NCBI RefSeq assembly: GCF_910594005.1
Contig: NC_057819.1
Coordinates: 122,423,669-122,487,668 of the forward strand
From: Cervus elaphus
Lineage: Eukaryota; Chordata; Mammalia; Artiodactyla; Cervidae
Direction: 5' to 3'
Length of the DNA stretch: 64,000 bases
The notes under the pieces were generated by a model. The model had not been told where the DNA came from. It made no database searches and worked only from the letters and a program-made list of their open reading frames with translations. A program made the translations under genes and the position numbers. This document shows positions 22,790 to 34,441 of the stretch, in pieces. Numbering within the stretch: position 1 is the first letter of the stretch; each line of letters starts with the position of its first letter.

Positions 22790-23400
22790 AGGTGGGAATC
22801 CGGCCGACCCTGAGGGGCGCCGGGAGCGGGTTGGGGTGGGAAGAGAGGATGCTCCGGGCGGCCCCGCCCCAGCCCCGCTGCCAGGCAGCGCGCGGGACGT
22901 GGGGGACGTGACCGCGCCAAGGGAGGAGCCGCCGCCGTATTGCCTGGAGTAGACGCCCTCCCTGTTCGCTACCGTATTGGCCAGAGCGCAGAGCCAACAC
23001 TTAAGGCCACCAGGGTCAACGAACCCCTGAGCCGCACTGGGCATCCCAGCGCGCCAAAGGGGACCCCGTTGTTCCCCTCGGGCGGGGCACTCTTCACTGT
23101 CCCCGCGTTGGAGCTGGGCCAAGTGGGCGCGGCTCGGCGCTCGAAACATTGACTGAGAACGCTGGGTCTCCGTGACCGGCTTCCTCGCACGGCCCATCGC
23201 ACAGATGGAGACTGAAGCCGGGAAGTCTGCGCTCGGCTCGCCGAGACGACGCCGGCAGGAGCCCCAGGCCTTATCCGCTCCCGCCCCGCCCCGCCCCTGC
23301 GTCCGGGCCCAGTGCCCGATGCGCCCGCGGCCTGATCCCGCCTGATCCGGAGGCGCGTCCAATGGACTGATGGCTCTGCGTGGCTGTCTTCTCCACTGGC
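22790..23400 (-). promoter_or_regulatory. SLC16A3: CpG island, candidate SLC16A3 promoter
   Basis: CpG density rises sharply here. Read on the - strand, the order is a CCAAT box (22980-22976), two ACGTC cores on that strand (RCGTG on the + strand, 22897-22901 and 22906-22910) and a GGGGCGGGGC Sp1-type box at about 22870-22861. That order suits a promoter firing toward the SLC16A3 coding exons 5.5 kb away. The strand and start site are inferred; no transcript evidence is available. Confidence 0.6.
22897..22910 (+). promoter_or_regulatory. Tandem hypoxia-response-type cores
   Basis: Two ACGTG cores nine bases apart (acgtgggggacgtg) match the RCGTG core bound by HIF. MCT4 is an established HIF-1 target, so their position in an upstream CpG island is suggestive. 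The cores alone are short and not proof. Confidence 0.5.
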
Positions 23401-24640
23401 TTCCTCCCAGAAGGGCCGCGGGAGGCCCTGGGGTCGCTCTACTGGGCTCCTCACCTCTAAGGGGCGGTACTAGCCCCCTGCACACCTGCTAGGTCCCTGC
23501 GAGTCCTGCCCTGGAGCAAGCCAGTCTTGTCCTGTGGACACCACCAGCCAGTGAATGGGACCCTACAGACCCTGCTGCACACGCTCTCCCTGGTCAGTTT
23601 CCTGAGAAGCATGAAAGCCTGCCCCTTGTTGCTGCCTTTCAAGCAGAGGTGTCCAGCTGTAGTGAGTGAGAGCTGAGTTGCCTTCTGGGTATCAGGCCCT
23701 GCCCAAGGTCACATGGGGTCATTACAGAGCCTGCCTTGGGATCGGGCCTCCCAATGTCCACCCCAGGTACTGACTATACCACAGACTGGGCAGGAAGGTG
23801 CCACACCTGTCTGGGCACTGCCGCCGCCACCTTCAGAGCCCCTTGGGGGCAGACCTCCCACCATGGGAGCAACTCCTTAAGCTGAGCCCAAGCCTCAGTC
23901 CATCAGTCAAGGGGCTGAGTCCATCCTCCAGGACACACTCCTCCATCTGCCCCCGTCCCTCCCAGCACCCATCTGACAGCCGAAGACTTCCTGGGCCTTC
24001 AGAATGAGGCGCTGGACCCCAGAACCCTCCAACCCTCAACTCACCCACTCCTCCTCTTGACTTTGGACAAGCCTCTCTGACCTGGGTTGCATAAAGGCCA
24101 TGGGTCCGGCTGCCATCTGCTGTCCCACGGACCACTCAGCCTGGCCATGGTCATCACACAGAGTGATCCTGTCGTCCCAAGCACCTCTGGATGTACAGCC
24201 TAGTGCCTCTGGGACAGAGAAGCACTTTGGCTCCAAGGGATGTGCCTGCCCCTCACCCAGAATCCAGGCAGCACCCCCGGCCCCTGCCCGGAGGCCATGA
24301 CCCCCACTACTTCCCTCCCATTCACAGGCCTGCCGGCCACTGGCCTGGGCCAGCATCCAGGTGGGTGAGTTGTCAACCCACTTTTCAGATAAATAAACCA
24401 AGGTCCCTGAGGCCCCACCTGGTTTTCCCAGAGCTCAGGGCCTGGGAGCGGGGGTGAAGTGAGCTCGGGGAGTTCAGTCTGATCCCGGAGCGGGTTCCCC
24501 ATCTCTCTGCCCAGGGTCTCGATCAGAACCCATTGCCTGAGGGCAAGTGTGGCTTGGTGAGTGTTTAGGGCGGCGGCGAAAACAGGAAGGAGGTGAGCCC
24601 TCGGGCACCACCACCCCACCCCACCCCCCCGGCCGGGAGA
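23401..24640. other. Region between the two CpG-rich blocks
   Basis: Moderately GC-rich sequence with a possible MIR remnant at about 23695-23780 (the 'cccaaggtcac' core). No exon is recognised, although an SLC16A3 non-coding exon could lie here unseen. Confidence 0.5.
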
Positions 24641-24696
24641 ATATGTGTTCCCGGTTTCCCCCCCGGGAAGGGGGCCCGGGCCAGGCGTTAGCTCCA

Positions 24697-24706
24697 CCAA
24701 ATATAG
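24697..24706 (+). promoter_or_regulatory. CArG-like box
   Basis: ccaaatatag differs by one base from the SRF consensus CC(A/T)6GG. It sits about 35 bp downstream of the - strand TATA box, near the predicted start site. Confidence 0.35.
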
Positions 24707-24739
24707 CCAGCGCGCCCAGGCCGTACGCAGCGAAATGAG

Positions 24740-24748
24740 CTATTTATA
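24740..24748 (-). promoter_or_regulatory. TATA box (TATAAATAG)
   Basis: The nine bases read TATAAATAG on the - strand in a GC-rich setting, where such a motif is unlikely by chance. The box points toward SLC16A3. Confidence 0.5.
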
Positions 24749-25914
24749 CCCGGAACCCGCTCGTCCGCCCCACAGAGCCGCCTCTTGGCGGTGCCCAGCC
24801 CCCGAGGGTCGCTCGACGGAGGGGCGCCCGGAGGAGCCGGGGAAGTCGAGGTCGGGCAACCCAGGTCTGAGGGCTCAAAGGGGTGCAGCTGGCTCCCTGG
24901 GCTCCTCAGTGAGGGCCGCCGGAGGTGGGGGGCTCGTATGTGCCCGGCGTGCCCATGAACCAGAAGGGTGAAAGGCAAAAAGCGCGGACCCCCAGGTCGC
25001 CCCCAGGCCGGACTCAGACTCAGCCCCGGGGCGGCTGGGAGAGTCCCGATCCCCGAGCCGCGGAGCATCGGGCCATGCCTACCTGCTGCCGCTCGGTCGC
25101 CGCGCGCCTCTGCCCGCCTCGCTGCCAGGCGCCGCGCCGGGGGCGACTCAGTGCTCCGGCCGCTCGCGCGGCACTTCCCCAGTGCACGTCACCGCCGCCT
25201 GGCGCCGCCCCGCCGGGACCCCGCGGGAGGGGCGACCCAGTGCTCCCCGACGGCGCAGACTGCGGCGCGGGCTGAGCCTTCTCGCCGGATCAGTCCCGCT
25301 GCCCCGCGCCCTCAGACCGGCCCCCCAGCCTCGCCAACCCCTGGCACTGAGCTGGGAGTTCTGGCCCGCAGCCCCCTCCCGCCCGTTCGTCTCCCACTCT
25401 CTGCGCTCTCGCCTCTCTCTGCCGGTGCTGGTACCGAGCGCGACTGGGTCCCGCGCTCTCCGAGGCACGACCCCTGTCGCCCCCGTCGCCTGGGGGCCGC
25501 GCGCTCTGATAAGTGAGCGCGCGCACCCAGCCACACCCCACGCCACCAAGTGCACGCGGAACCCGTGGGACTCTCGCCTCTCAACTCAGCTCTGGGACTT
25601 TTCAGGGCACCCTAGCCAAGCCCCCTGGGATCTGCGCCCCCACCCAAACCTCTGCTTTCTCCAGGGCGGGCGGCGCCCCTTTTCCTGGGCTGGGGAGGAG
25701 GGAGAAGGCGAACATCGCCCGTCCCCCTACCCCGCCTGGGTGATCTTGGTCAAAGATGTCATCCTCTCTGACTTCCGTTTCCCCTGTGGAGCCAAATACA
25801 ACCGCTACCCCTCCTCTTGAGCTCCCAGAACCTGGCTGTGCTGGGGGATGGTGGAGCCCCAGGGAGTGTTCCCCATCCCCATACTCCACAGACCCTCACC
25901 TAAGGGGAGATTTA

Positions 25915-25990
25915 ATCGCAGCTGGTCCTAGGCAAGGTGCTTCAAACCCGGGTTTTCTCATCTGCAACATGGAAAGAACTAAGGTTTAAA
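25915..25990 (+). repeat. MIR SINE remnant
   Basis: Words such as 'ggcaaggtgcttcaaacc' followed by 'tttctcatctgcaacatgg' match the MIR core pattern, strongly diverged. Confidence 0.45.
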
Positions 25991-28912
25991 GAGGAACCAG
26001 AGTGTGGCCACTGGTGTCCTGGGCCCAGGACACCACTTGGTGACTGGTTTCAAGTCACAGGACACTTTCCACCGAGACCCCCCAAGTGTTCGGGGACTTC
26101 AATGACACCAAGCAATGGTGTCTGTGGGGTTTATCTCAAAGATTTCTGTTCATCCCAGACAGGGTGACAGAGTGAGCATCCCTGTGTGCCATCCTCTGGA
26201 GACTTACCCCCTCCAGAGGCCAGTGGGGTGGCTCACCCACCTTGGCACAGTAAAGAGGGGTGGGCAGAGGGTGGTGTGGGCCTTCTAGCCCAGAGTTCAC
26301 CATCCAACCACTCTTTCAGAGAGACCAAGTCCACTGAGGACTTCTGATCTTTTTTTTTCCGAATGCTGGGAGACCACCCCACCACCATCCCCTGTCCAAA
26401 GAGCCCTGGCAATCACAGAGGCTGGGCCAGGTGCCACTGCCACCCTGGCCTGGGGCCCAACCACCCTCACCCCCACATGCTAGAGAGGTTGCCACATAGG
26501 CATGCGTATACAAGACAGCAGGGAGCCCAGCCCAAGCCCTCCTGCAGCAGCTCTGCCTAGCCCTGCCAGGAGAAGCCCCACTGAGTTGGCCTGGACCCTG
26601 GGTGTCTGTAGGGGCCCTTGGGAAGGAATGGGGTCCCCATAGGGTCTCAGGTGATACCCCCATTTGCCTGTACCAACCAACAACGATCACTGGCTTCCTC
26701 ACAGCTGGAGGTAGAAGGTACACCAACCTGGGAGGGCATCCGTGGGGGTGCAGGGCAGAGCTACAGAAGAGAATCCCACCCCTGTACTGAGACTTCCAAC
26801 CTCTGGGGTGGGGCATCTCCCTGCTCTGCCTCAGATCATTTAGACCCACACCCTGCCCTCACCTAGATGCCCTACCCCATCTTCATAAGACTTGGGAGCT
26901 GATGCCCCACCACCACCACAGGGACCAGAGCCCCAGGCCTACAGCCCCCAACCCCCGACTCCTGCCCCCAAATGGAAGAGCTCAGAGTGGCCAACGAGGG
27001 GAGACAGATGTGGGGTGGCTGGGGTCTTCCTGACTGTTCCCGGCGCCCCTTAGACTAGGACTGGGGAGGCCCCTTCTCTGAACTCTGTGACTGGGGAGGT
27101 CCCCCACCCAGTGATCTGAGAGAGTCCCTGGGGTCCACCCCGGGTCCATCTGGGAGGGCTGGGGATGGTTATCCAGGGACACTGTGATCCTGCAGGAGCC
27201 CCTAGGAGGGAGAGAACAGTTTCTCAGACCCAGGGCCCCTCAGACATGGTCTCCCATGGGAGACCAGAGGGGAAAGGGGGGGCAGGCTGATCAGGCACCT
27301 GCTTACCAGCCCCCGCCCCCTCCCCGCTAGCAGTAGAGGGATTGTCTCACCGAGAGGTTGGAAGTCCCCCTAGCTTTGACTGGGGATGTGAAGGAAGACC
27401 GAAGCGGGGTGGCAGAGTGATGGCTGCTGTGTGTGGCTCTGCATGGGAAACCAATCTGCTGCCAGTCAGCAGAAAGGCAGAGCAGACTCCCCCCAGGTCC
27501 TCCCCTGGACCGGGGCCCTGCAACAGAGGGCCAGGAACCTCCGCCACCTGAGACCCTCGGCCTTCCAAGCCCCGACCTCCCCCTGGGTGCTTCAGGCTTC
27601 TTTCCAGGGCCAGGAGCCCTAAGCGCAGGAGGGAAGGAGTGGGCGCCATTCTGTGGTGCAGGGCAGGCGCGGAAAAGGCCAGCGCAACCCACCCCAGGCC
27701 TGGCTGCAGTGCCTGGTCCCCCACAGGCGCCCTGGGCAAGCCCCCACCCCAGGCTGCCCCTTTATGAGAAAGGAGTGGGTGGAAAGGGAAGCGGGTGGGT
27801 GACCTGGGGAGGTGCAGCTGCTCCTGGCGAGGTGGGGGGATGCTCTCCTTCATGACCCAACCTGCTCCTGGCCCTGTCCTCTCCCGCGGCCCACCACGCC
27901 CCTGCCAGTGCCCCCACCTGCCCCGTTTCCTGGATTCTAATTCTTCCAGTTGTTCCAAATCACAGCTGCAGGTCCCATCAGGCCCTGGAACATGCACTGA
28001 GGAGCATCCAGGGCTGCCTGCACCCCCTCCCCAGCCGCTGCAGCTCCTGGGGGGTGGGCTGCGCTCCACCGTCCCCAAGGGGAGAAGAAGTCTGCCAGGC
28101 CCATCCTCATCCCGGAGTCTGAGCTCCAGTGGGTGGGAACCAGGCTCCACTGTGCCACTATCACCGAAAATGATCTTTGAAACCTGGAGAGACTTCTGAG
28201 GGTCTTAGCAGCAGCACCCCCAGGGAGGGTGTGGGACAGGCCTCCTGCTCCTACACAGAGCCTGACTGTAGGCGAGGGGAAGCCTTCCTGGGCTCAATGA
28301 GGCCATGCAGATGGCCCATCCTTGAGCCCTGGGTGCACCCCACCTGACTCCAGGCCACACCCAGTCCATTTGTCCTGCCCCAGGCCTGCCTGTGCCACCC
28401 AGCACTGGCTGCCACCACCCTGTGGTCAGGATCGGGGCCAGTGCAGGCTGGGTCAGTTGAAGAAAGCCAAGTCATGGGACAGGCTTGATGGCTGAGCTAG
28501 GGCACCCTGCTGTGGGGTCTAGCTCCTGTACCCCACTGTTCTTAGGGACCTGGAGACAGGACTGTCACAGCCGGTCCTCACTCAGAGCACCCCTGGGCTA
28601 CACCTTCCACAATGCAGGGTGGGGAGCCCGCCTTTCCAGAAGACTCGAGGCCAGTGGTGCACGGGCCCCTCCTTGAGACAGGCCATTCCCCTTCCTCTTT
28701 GCTTGCCTCTCGGCTTTTTCTCAGAACAAGAGCCCTGAAAAATTAACCTATTGACCACTTGGCTGGCCCAGGCTGTGGGCAGAGATAGAAACAGGCTGCA
28801 GAGGCCAGACCCCTGCCCAGTCCAGCCCTGATTCACCTGTCCTCCCCACCCAGTGTTGGGCCTGGGAGGTGAGGGTTTGGGTAAGGTTTGGAGGTGTCTG
28901 TTGGGGTGGGAA

Positions 28913-29131
28913 CAGCTGATTTACTGGAAAAGACCCTGATGCTGGAAAAAACAGAAGGCTAAAGGAGAAGAGGGCAACACAAGATGAGATGGTTGGATAG
29001 TATCACTGACTCAAGGGACATGAACTTGGGCAAACTCTGGGAAATAGTGAAGGACAGGGGAGCCTGGCATGCTGCAGTCCATGGGGTTGCAAAGAGTCGG
29101 ACATGACTTAGTGACCGAACCACAACAAATC
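28913..29131 (+). mobile_element. BovB 3' end fragment (or Bov-A SINE), sense
   Basis: The segment begins 'ctggaaaagaccctgatgct', matches the same stretch of both longer BovB copies in this window (49004 and 60677), and ends in the typical 'gacatgacttagtgaccgaa' tail. It is flanked by the 9-bp repeat gggtgggaa (28904-28912 and 29132-29140), a plausible target-site duplication. It has no coding capacity. Confidence 0.8.
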
Positions 29132-30107
29132 GGGTGGGAATGTCTGAAGTGGGGTTCTATGGGAAAATTGGGGTGTCCATAGCAGGAATTTGAGGTAGGG
29201 GTTGTGACTGGGGGTCAGGTGGGCTCTGCCTTAGGTCCTGGTGGGTGATCCCCTGATAGCCATTGACTTTCTCCTGCAGATCTGGCTGGTTGCTGTTCCT
29301 TGGGCCAAGCTCAGTCCCAAGGAGGGCTGCCCCAGTTGCCTACTCCTCCTGACCCTTCAACGGCCCGGAAGGGAGGGTGTCACCTGAGAGGTAAGGGACA
29401 GCAGTGCATCTTGGGGGGGGTCTGGGTCCAGGCAGGGGTAGCAGACTTGGGCGGGCCAATGGCCCCTCTCCTCGGTGGCCACAGTGCCCATGCCATTAAG
29501 AGACAGGACTGAGATGGGGTAGATGCTGCTCCCAGAGCATTCAGAACCCAAGGTCAGTGGGGCCACTGGGCGGGTGTGCCCAAGACTCTTCTCGTGGGGT
29601 GAAGGGGCCCAACAGAGAGGGAGCCATGCAGCTGGCCCAGGTCAACCCTGACATGCTGTGGCCTCAGTGTCCTGCCTGTAAAGTGGCCACTCTTGGGAGG
29701 GCTTGAAAGCTCACCCAGTTCACCTGTCAGGTACATCCCCCTCCTGCCTTGTCGTCCAGCAGGATTGGTTGGGTCCAGGCCGGGGCTCCCATGGGGACAA
29801 GCCTGCCCCACTCCCTCCTGCACCAACATCTATCTGCTGGCTTTCAGATTGAGGCCTGTCCCAGCCTGGAGTCTCCCTCCATCTTCCCAAAGCCACCCAT
29901 CACCCTGTACCCCTGACGCCCACCCCTGTCCTCAACTGAGCTCTGCCTTGGGCGGCCAGTGAGGGCATTAAGGTTGGGGCACCCACAGGGGGCAAACAGG
30001 GGAACTCTTAGGGCCACGGGCTCTGAAGACAGTAGCCTCAGCCTTGAGGCCACTGCCACACCCTGTGGTACCCTGTGATGCTCTCAGGAGCTCTCCTCTC
30101 CCCTTCG

Positions 30108-30170
30108 CCCATCATAGATGAGGAAACGGGCTTGACCCCGCGGGAGGAAGGACTTAAGTGCAGACCTGAG
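30108..30170 (-). repeat. MIR SINE remnant
   Basis: 'atagatgaggaaacgggctt' followed by a ggacttaag word corresponds to the MIR core in reverse orientation. Confidence 0.4.
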
Positions 30171-30619
30171 CCCAGATGTGGCAGAGAGGAGGCAGGGCAG
30201 GCAGAGGCAGGGCATGGGGAGTGGGCACAAGGCCACTGGCCTGGCCAGGTATGGATGGCATGTCTGTGAGAGGTGAAGACCGGGGATGTGGCAGAGCAGC
30301 GCCCACCCCGACCCTGCCAGATTGAGAGGCTCCCGGGACTCTTCTGTCCAGGCTCTCCTCCAGGCCTCTGTACCTTTGCATGTGTTGTTTGTGCCCTCTT
30401 CCCAGGGGAGATCAGTGAGCCTGCTGTGGATCTGTTCCCTGGAATGTGACTCCTCCCTAGGTGGGACTGGGGGCCTGAGCTCAGGGGTCAGGCGAATGCG
30501 GGAGGATCCTGGCCAGCGGGAGGCAGGTCTGAGGTCTCCCAAAGGGCCCGGTACATTACCCTTCTGCAGGACTCTGTCAAAACACTGGTGTCAAAATGCC
30601 CTGCCTCTCTCTGCCCACA

Positions 30620-30652
30620 TCTCTCTCTCGCGCGCGCTCTCTCTCTCTCTCG
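30620..30652. repeat. Alternating CT-CG-CT dinucleotide tract
   Basis: A run of TC repeats, then four GC repeats, then seven TC repeats. This is a low-complexity tract of alternating or mirrored composition, prone to non-B DNA structure and slippage. Confidence 0.9.
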
Positions 30653-30729
30653 ACTCAGCTCCAGGGGAGATCTCAATAAGAGAAGACAAGGAGCCTGGTG
30701 TTGAGGTCCCCTCCCTATCCATAGGTGAG

Positions 30730-30986
30730 AGATGTTATTGTTGTTGTTCAGTTGCTAAGTTACATCTGATTCTTTGTGACCCCAGGGACTGCGGCACGCC
30801 AGGCTTCCCTGTCCTTCACTATCTCCCGGAGTTTGCTCACACTCACGTCCATTGAGTTGATGCCATCCAACCAGCTCATCCTCTGTCACCCCCTTCTCCT
30901 GCCGTCAATCTTTCCCAGCATCATGGTCTTTTCCAGTGAGTCGGCTCTTCAAATTAGGGGGCCAAAGTACTTGAACCTCCCTGTGC
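30730..30986 (-). mobile_element. BovB 3' end fragment (or Bov-A SINE), antisense
   Basis: Starting 'ttattgttgttgttcagttg' and continuing through 'gactgcggcacgccaggctt' to 'ggtcttttccagtgagtcgg', this is the reverse complement of the 3' end of the BovB copies at 49200 and 60870. It is 5'-truncated and non-coding. Confidence 0.85.
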
Positions 30987-33319
30987 CCCCACCCACCTCA
31001 CCAGTTGCTGTTTGCCCCAACCTAGGGCCTGAGCGAGGCATGGCTAAGAGCGGTGGAGTGGCCAGCCAGGGAAGGACTGGGGGCTGGAAGACCACTGGGA
31101 GCTGGTGGGGGGGTCCCTCTGCTGGCAGGTCTGGCACAGCCCTCTCAGCCAGGGGCTTGGAACAGAGCTGGCAACCACACAACCTGTGCTGGCAGCAGCT
31201 GCTCACATGGCCAGCCTTGACCTGCAAGTGCACCTGCTCTCCAGGTGAGGCACGATGCCCCTTCCCAGGTCGGGGCAGCCGAGGAGGCTGACTGAGCCCA
31301 ACACAGCACAGACTCCCACTCACTCGGTACCTTGCCCAGGGGACACCTTGCCCAGGGGGCACCTGGCAAACGCTTGTACTCCACACTCCTTGTCCAGGTC
31401 CCTGACCCCTCAAATGCAGTGGCACTTTCTTAGACCCCATGTTCTTTCTCTGGCCATCTTAGGGTAGCTCTGTCCCCTCTCAGGGCCCCTGAGACAATCC
31501 TCCTATTCGTGACCCCAAGGCACCCCTGCATCCCAGGCTCCCTGAGGACCCTCAGTACCTTGGGCCCCCTGCACAGTGGGCCTCCCCCTGGAGTCCCTCT
31601 TTCCCCCACTCCCACATCCGGGCCCAGGGAAGTCCTGCAGAGCCTCAGGCCCGGGCCGTGGCCCCCCAAGGCTGGGAGAGCTTTGCCTGCCCTGGGGTCT
31701 GGAATGGTGCCCAGAAAAGAGTAGGCACTTCATGAATGCAGGTGAGTGAGGACATTTGGGGAAGGGTGCCTCCACACACCGCCCAGCCTCCTCTCCGCCC
31801 CCGTAGCCCATTTCCCACACAGCGGCCAGAGGGAGCCTCCCAATCGCCCCCCACCACCCCCCCGCCCAGGCCTCCATCTCTCTTCCTCCTTCACCATTCA
31901 GGTCTCACTTGCTCAGATGGGCTGCCTGGTGGCCCAGACAACTTAGCTCTGGCCATGCTCTCAGCCCCTGACCTTGCTTTGGCCGACTCTCTCAACCTTA
32001 CCCTCGCCGGGGATCTGCCTACTTGATTAGGGGTGAGCTGGGTGTGGGTTTTTTGTTAATTGATTTTACTGTCTAGGGCTCCAACTGGCTCACCTGGGCT
32101 GCCTTCTCTGAGGTGGTACCCAGATTCATAGCTCTCCACTCACCCCCTAATCTCAACTTGGAGCATCTCAGCCCCAGGGGACAGAGGTCATGCCCCAGCC
32201 CCTGCCTGGCCCCTGGAGGCCTAGGAAAGTCCTCCTGAGGTGGGGGATATGGATGTCTCAGCCCACCCCGCCCTTGGCTTTCACTAGGCCGGCATGGACG
32301 GCTGGAGGACACAGCCAGGATTGGCAAGGAGCCAGGCCAGGAGCCACCAAGGGGCCGAGAGAGTGGACCAGGCTTCGTGCCAGGCTGAGCGTAGGTGCAG
32401 CCACCGAGAAGAAAGGCCTTGCTCAACCTTCCTGTGCCAACCGCAGCCCTCCTCCTCCCGGTGACTCAGCACAGCTCGGCAGAATGCCTGGGGGCACTCA
32501 GGGGAGGGTAGGACACAGCCAGTCCCTTGCCCCTTGAGTGCCAGCTCACAGGTGGTTTCCAGGAAGGCATGCGAGTGGGTCCTGTCCCCACTCTGCTTGG
32601 CCACTCCAGCTCCCGGCCTCCCTCACCTTTGGCCTCCTCACTTTCACCCCAGAGTGTGGACCTTATGGTCTCTGGGGATTTGGTGACTGGAATTCCTTAG
32701 CCCAGAACCCCTGGCCCAGAACTGCAATGGACAGCAAAGTGAGGGGGACACCAGCCCCCCGGGCAAGACGGCTGTCGGGGTCAGCTGACCTGGTGAGGCG
32801 CACCCCCTCTTGGTTCCCACTCATTGGGCAGCTCGTCCCTTTGACATGAGTCTCGCAAGGAATACCCTCCTCTGTCCTGCCCACGTCCAGAGCCGGGCCT
32901 CTGTCTCAGGCCTTGACCTCTAGGAAATGGCTACCTTGGGCCCCCTCTTTACTAGTATCTTCCAGGAGCGCTGTGCTTGCCACCAGAGGCCCTTCCTGGT
33001 TGTGGGCCATGAGGGTGCCCTCCCCTGCCCCAGTTTGCTGCCCAGTTCACAGGGCATTGCTTGTTTGGGGACGGGGGCAGGGACCATTCAGCTGGCTGAT
33101 CATGGCGTGGCACATTCTTGGGTGAGGGGTGAAGGACATCTCCCACGGAGCCCCCAGTGGTCCCTATTTCCTTGGGATCCCACCAGGGAATTGGTCCACC
33201 CCCTTCTGGAAGTCCGTCGGGGCACACAGAGGCCCAGGCAGCAGATAGCAGCCTGGCCTTTCCTGCCCTGGGGCCTGTGAGCAAGTGGGTAGGTCATTGC
33301 AGCCCAGCACAGGCACCTT

Positions 33320-33375
33320 CCTAACCCAAGGGGGAAGTGACTTGCTCAAGGCCATGTGTCCAAGCTGGCCCCACC
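33320..33375 (-). repeat. MIR SINE remnant
   Basis: 'agtgacttgctcaaggccat' is the MIR core motif read in reverse. The flanks are too diverged to bound well. Confidence 0.45.
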
Positions 33376-33799
33376 CAGATCCCTGTGATTTGGGGACCCC
33401 ATGAGAGGCCTGCAGTAGGGCTCCCACTGTGAGGTCAGCTCCCAGCACCATGGGTGCTGTGGCCAAAAACTGGAGGAAAGACCTGGAGTCCTGGGCAGTC
33501 AGAATGGGGGCCTTGACAGGCAGCTCTTTGTTCTCTCTGCCACCACTAGGGGGTACTGTCCTCAGAGGGCATCCAGCTGCCAGGCCAGTGTGCCCACACA
33601 GGGGTCACTCAATGATCACCCAGGACAGGCAACATTCCAGGATCTGGGGGCCAGAGCCCAAGTCCAGCCCTTTGATGGGTGGCCATCCTGGTTTACCCAC
33701 CCCACAATGAGCTAGCCTGCCACCCAGTGTTGACATCTGCTTTGAGCTTAGGTGTGGGGGAGGAGGGGCGCCAATGGGAGCAGGATGGCTGACCCCCAC

Positions 33800-33910
33800 C
33801 TCCAGGCTGGCAGCCTTGGCCCACTCCTGAGGGCCCTGGCCTCAGTTTCCTCATCTGTAAAGTGTGGAGAGTTCTAGAATCACTCGAGTGTGGCTATGAG
33901 GGCTCCATGC
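33800..33910 (+). repeat. MIR SINE remnant
   Basis: 'cctcagtttcctcatctgta' followed by 'aaagtg' is a clear MIR core. No conserved function is implied. Confidence 0.6.
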
Positions 33911-34325
33911 AATATGGGTGCCATCCCAGATGACATACTGGGAAGCAGGGCTCCTCAGAGCCCACTGGCTTCTCAGGAAGGTCCAGCATTAGCCCTTTGC
34001 TGGCCCTTCAGCGGCCCTGCAATGTTGTTATTATCCCACAGGCATTGAACCCTCACATGCTCCCACCGTATGCTTCGGGGTGCAGGGACAGTTTGATCCT
34101 GGCTATGCTAGTCATGCAGGTGCTGGGCAGGGAGTTAACCTAAACCTCCACTGTTCTGTTACCACATCTGTGAGGAGTGAGAACAGGGTGGCCTGTGGGC
34201 AACTGGCCCTGGAGAGCTATCATCCCAGGGGAAGCAGTCTGTGGCGGGTTGAATGATGGCCCCAAAAAGATGTGTTCTGGTCCCAGTACTTCAGGATGTG
34301 ACCTTCTTTGGAAATAGGGACTTTT

Positions 34326-34423
34326 TTTTTCCTTTATTTTTATTAGTTGGAGGCTAATTACTTCACAACATTGCAGTGGGTTTTGTCATATATTGACATG
34401 AATCAGCCATGGAGTTACATGTA
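34326..34423 (-). mobile_element. Very short 5'-truncated ruminant L1 insertion
   Basis: Poly-T followed by 'attagttggaggctaattac' and 'gacatgaatcagccatggag' is the reverse complement of the 3' end of ruminant L1. It is bounded by an exact 18-bp target-site duplication, ttggaaatagggactttt, at 34308-34325 and 34424-34441. The perfect duplication suggests a recent event. Confidence 0.8.
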
Positions 34424-34441
34424 TTGGAAATAGGGACTTTT

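Larger units (their letters stand above)
17433..22790 (-). other. SLC16A3 5' intron region
   Basis: About 5.4 kb of GC-rich sequence between the first coding exon and the nearer upstream CpG island, presumably a long first intron. It contains a diverged direct duplication (18815-18926 and 19573-19682) and a purine-rich G-run near 20710-20740. I see no other coding exon and no young mobile element. Confidence 0.65.
14399..25550 (-). other. SLC16A3: SLC16A3 gene (MCT4 lactate exporter)
   Basis: Four - strand coding exons (17407-17185, 16732-16589, 16298-15534, 14652-14399) join in frame to a 461-residue protein that matches monocarboxylate transporter 4 throughout. Human MCT4 has 465 residues. 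MCT4 is a 12-helix proton-linked plasma-membrane carrier that exports lactate from glycolytic cells. It needs the chaperone basigin (CD147) to reach the surface. The first coding exon has 25 bases of 5'UTR behind a splice acceptor, so at least one non-coding exon lies upstream, probably in one of the CpG-rich blocks at 22.8-23.4 or 24.6-25.55 kb. The right-hand gene limit is therefore inferred. Confidence 0.93.
24640..25555 (-). promoter_or_regulatory. SLC16A3: Second CpG island with TATA-like box, candidate SLC16A3 promoter
   Basis: A dense CpG block of about 0.9 kb with many GCGC and GGCG words. On the - strand it carries TATAAATAG at 24748-24740, a close match to the TATA consensus. A start site near 24710 would follow from usual spacing, beside a CArG-like box at 24697-24706. 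It lies 7.3 kb upstream of the first SLC16A3 coding exon on the correct strand. The assignment to SLC16A3 is inferred. Confidence 0.55.

Noticed and set aside
22538..23485. 315-codon - strand open frame across the CpG island
   Set aside because: Long open frames arise easily in GC-rich DNA. The translation is rich in Arg, Pro, Ser and Gly and resembles no known protein.
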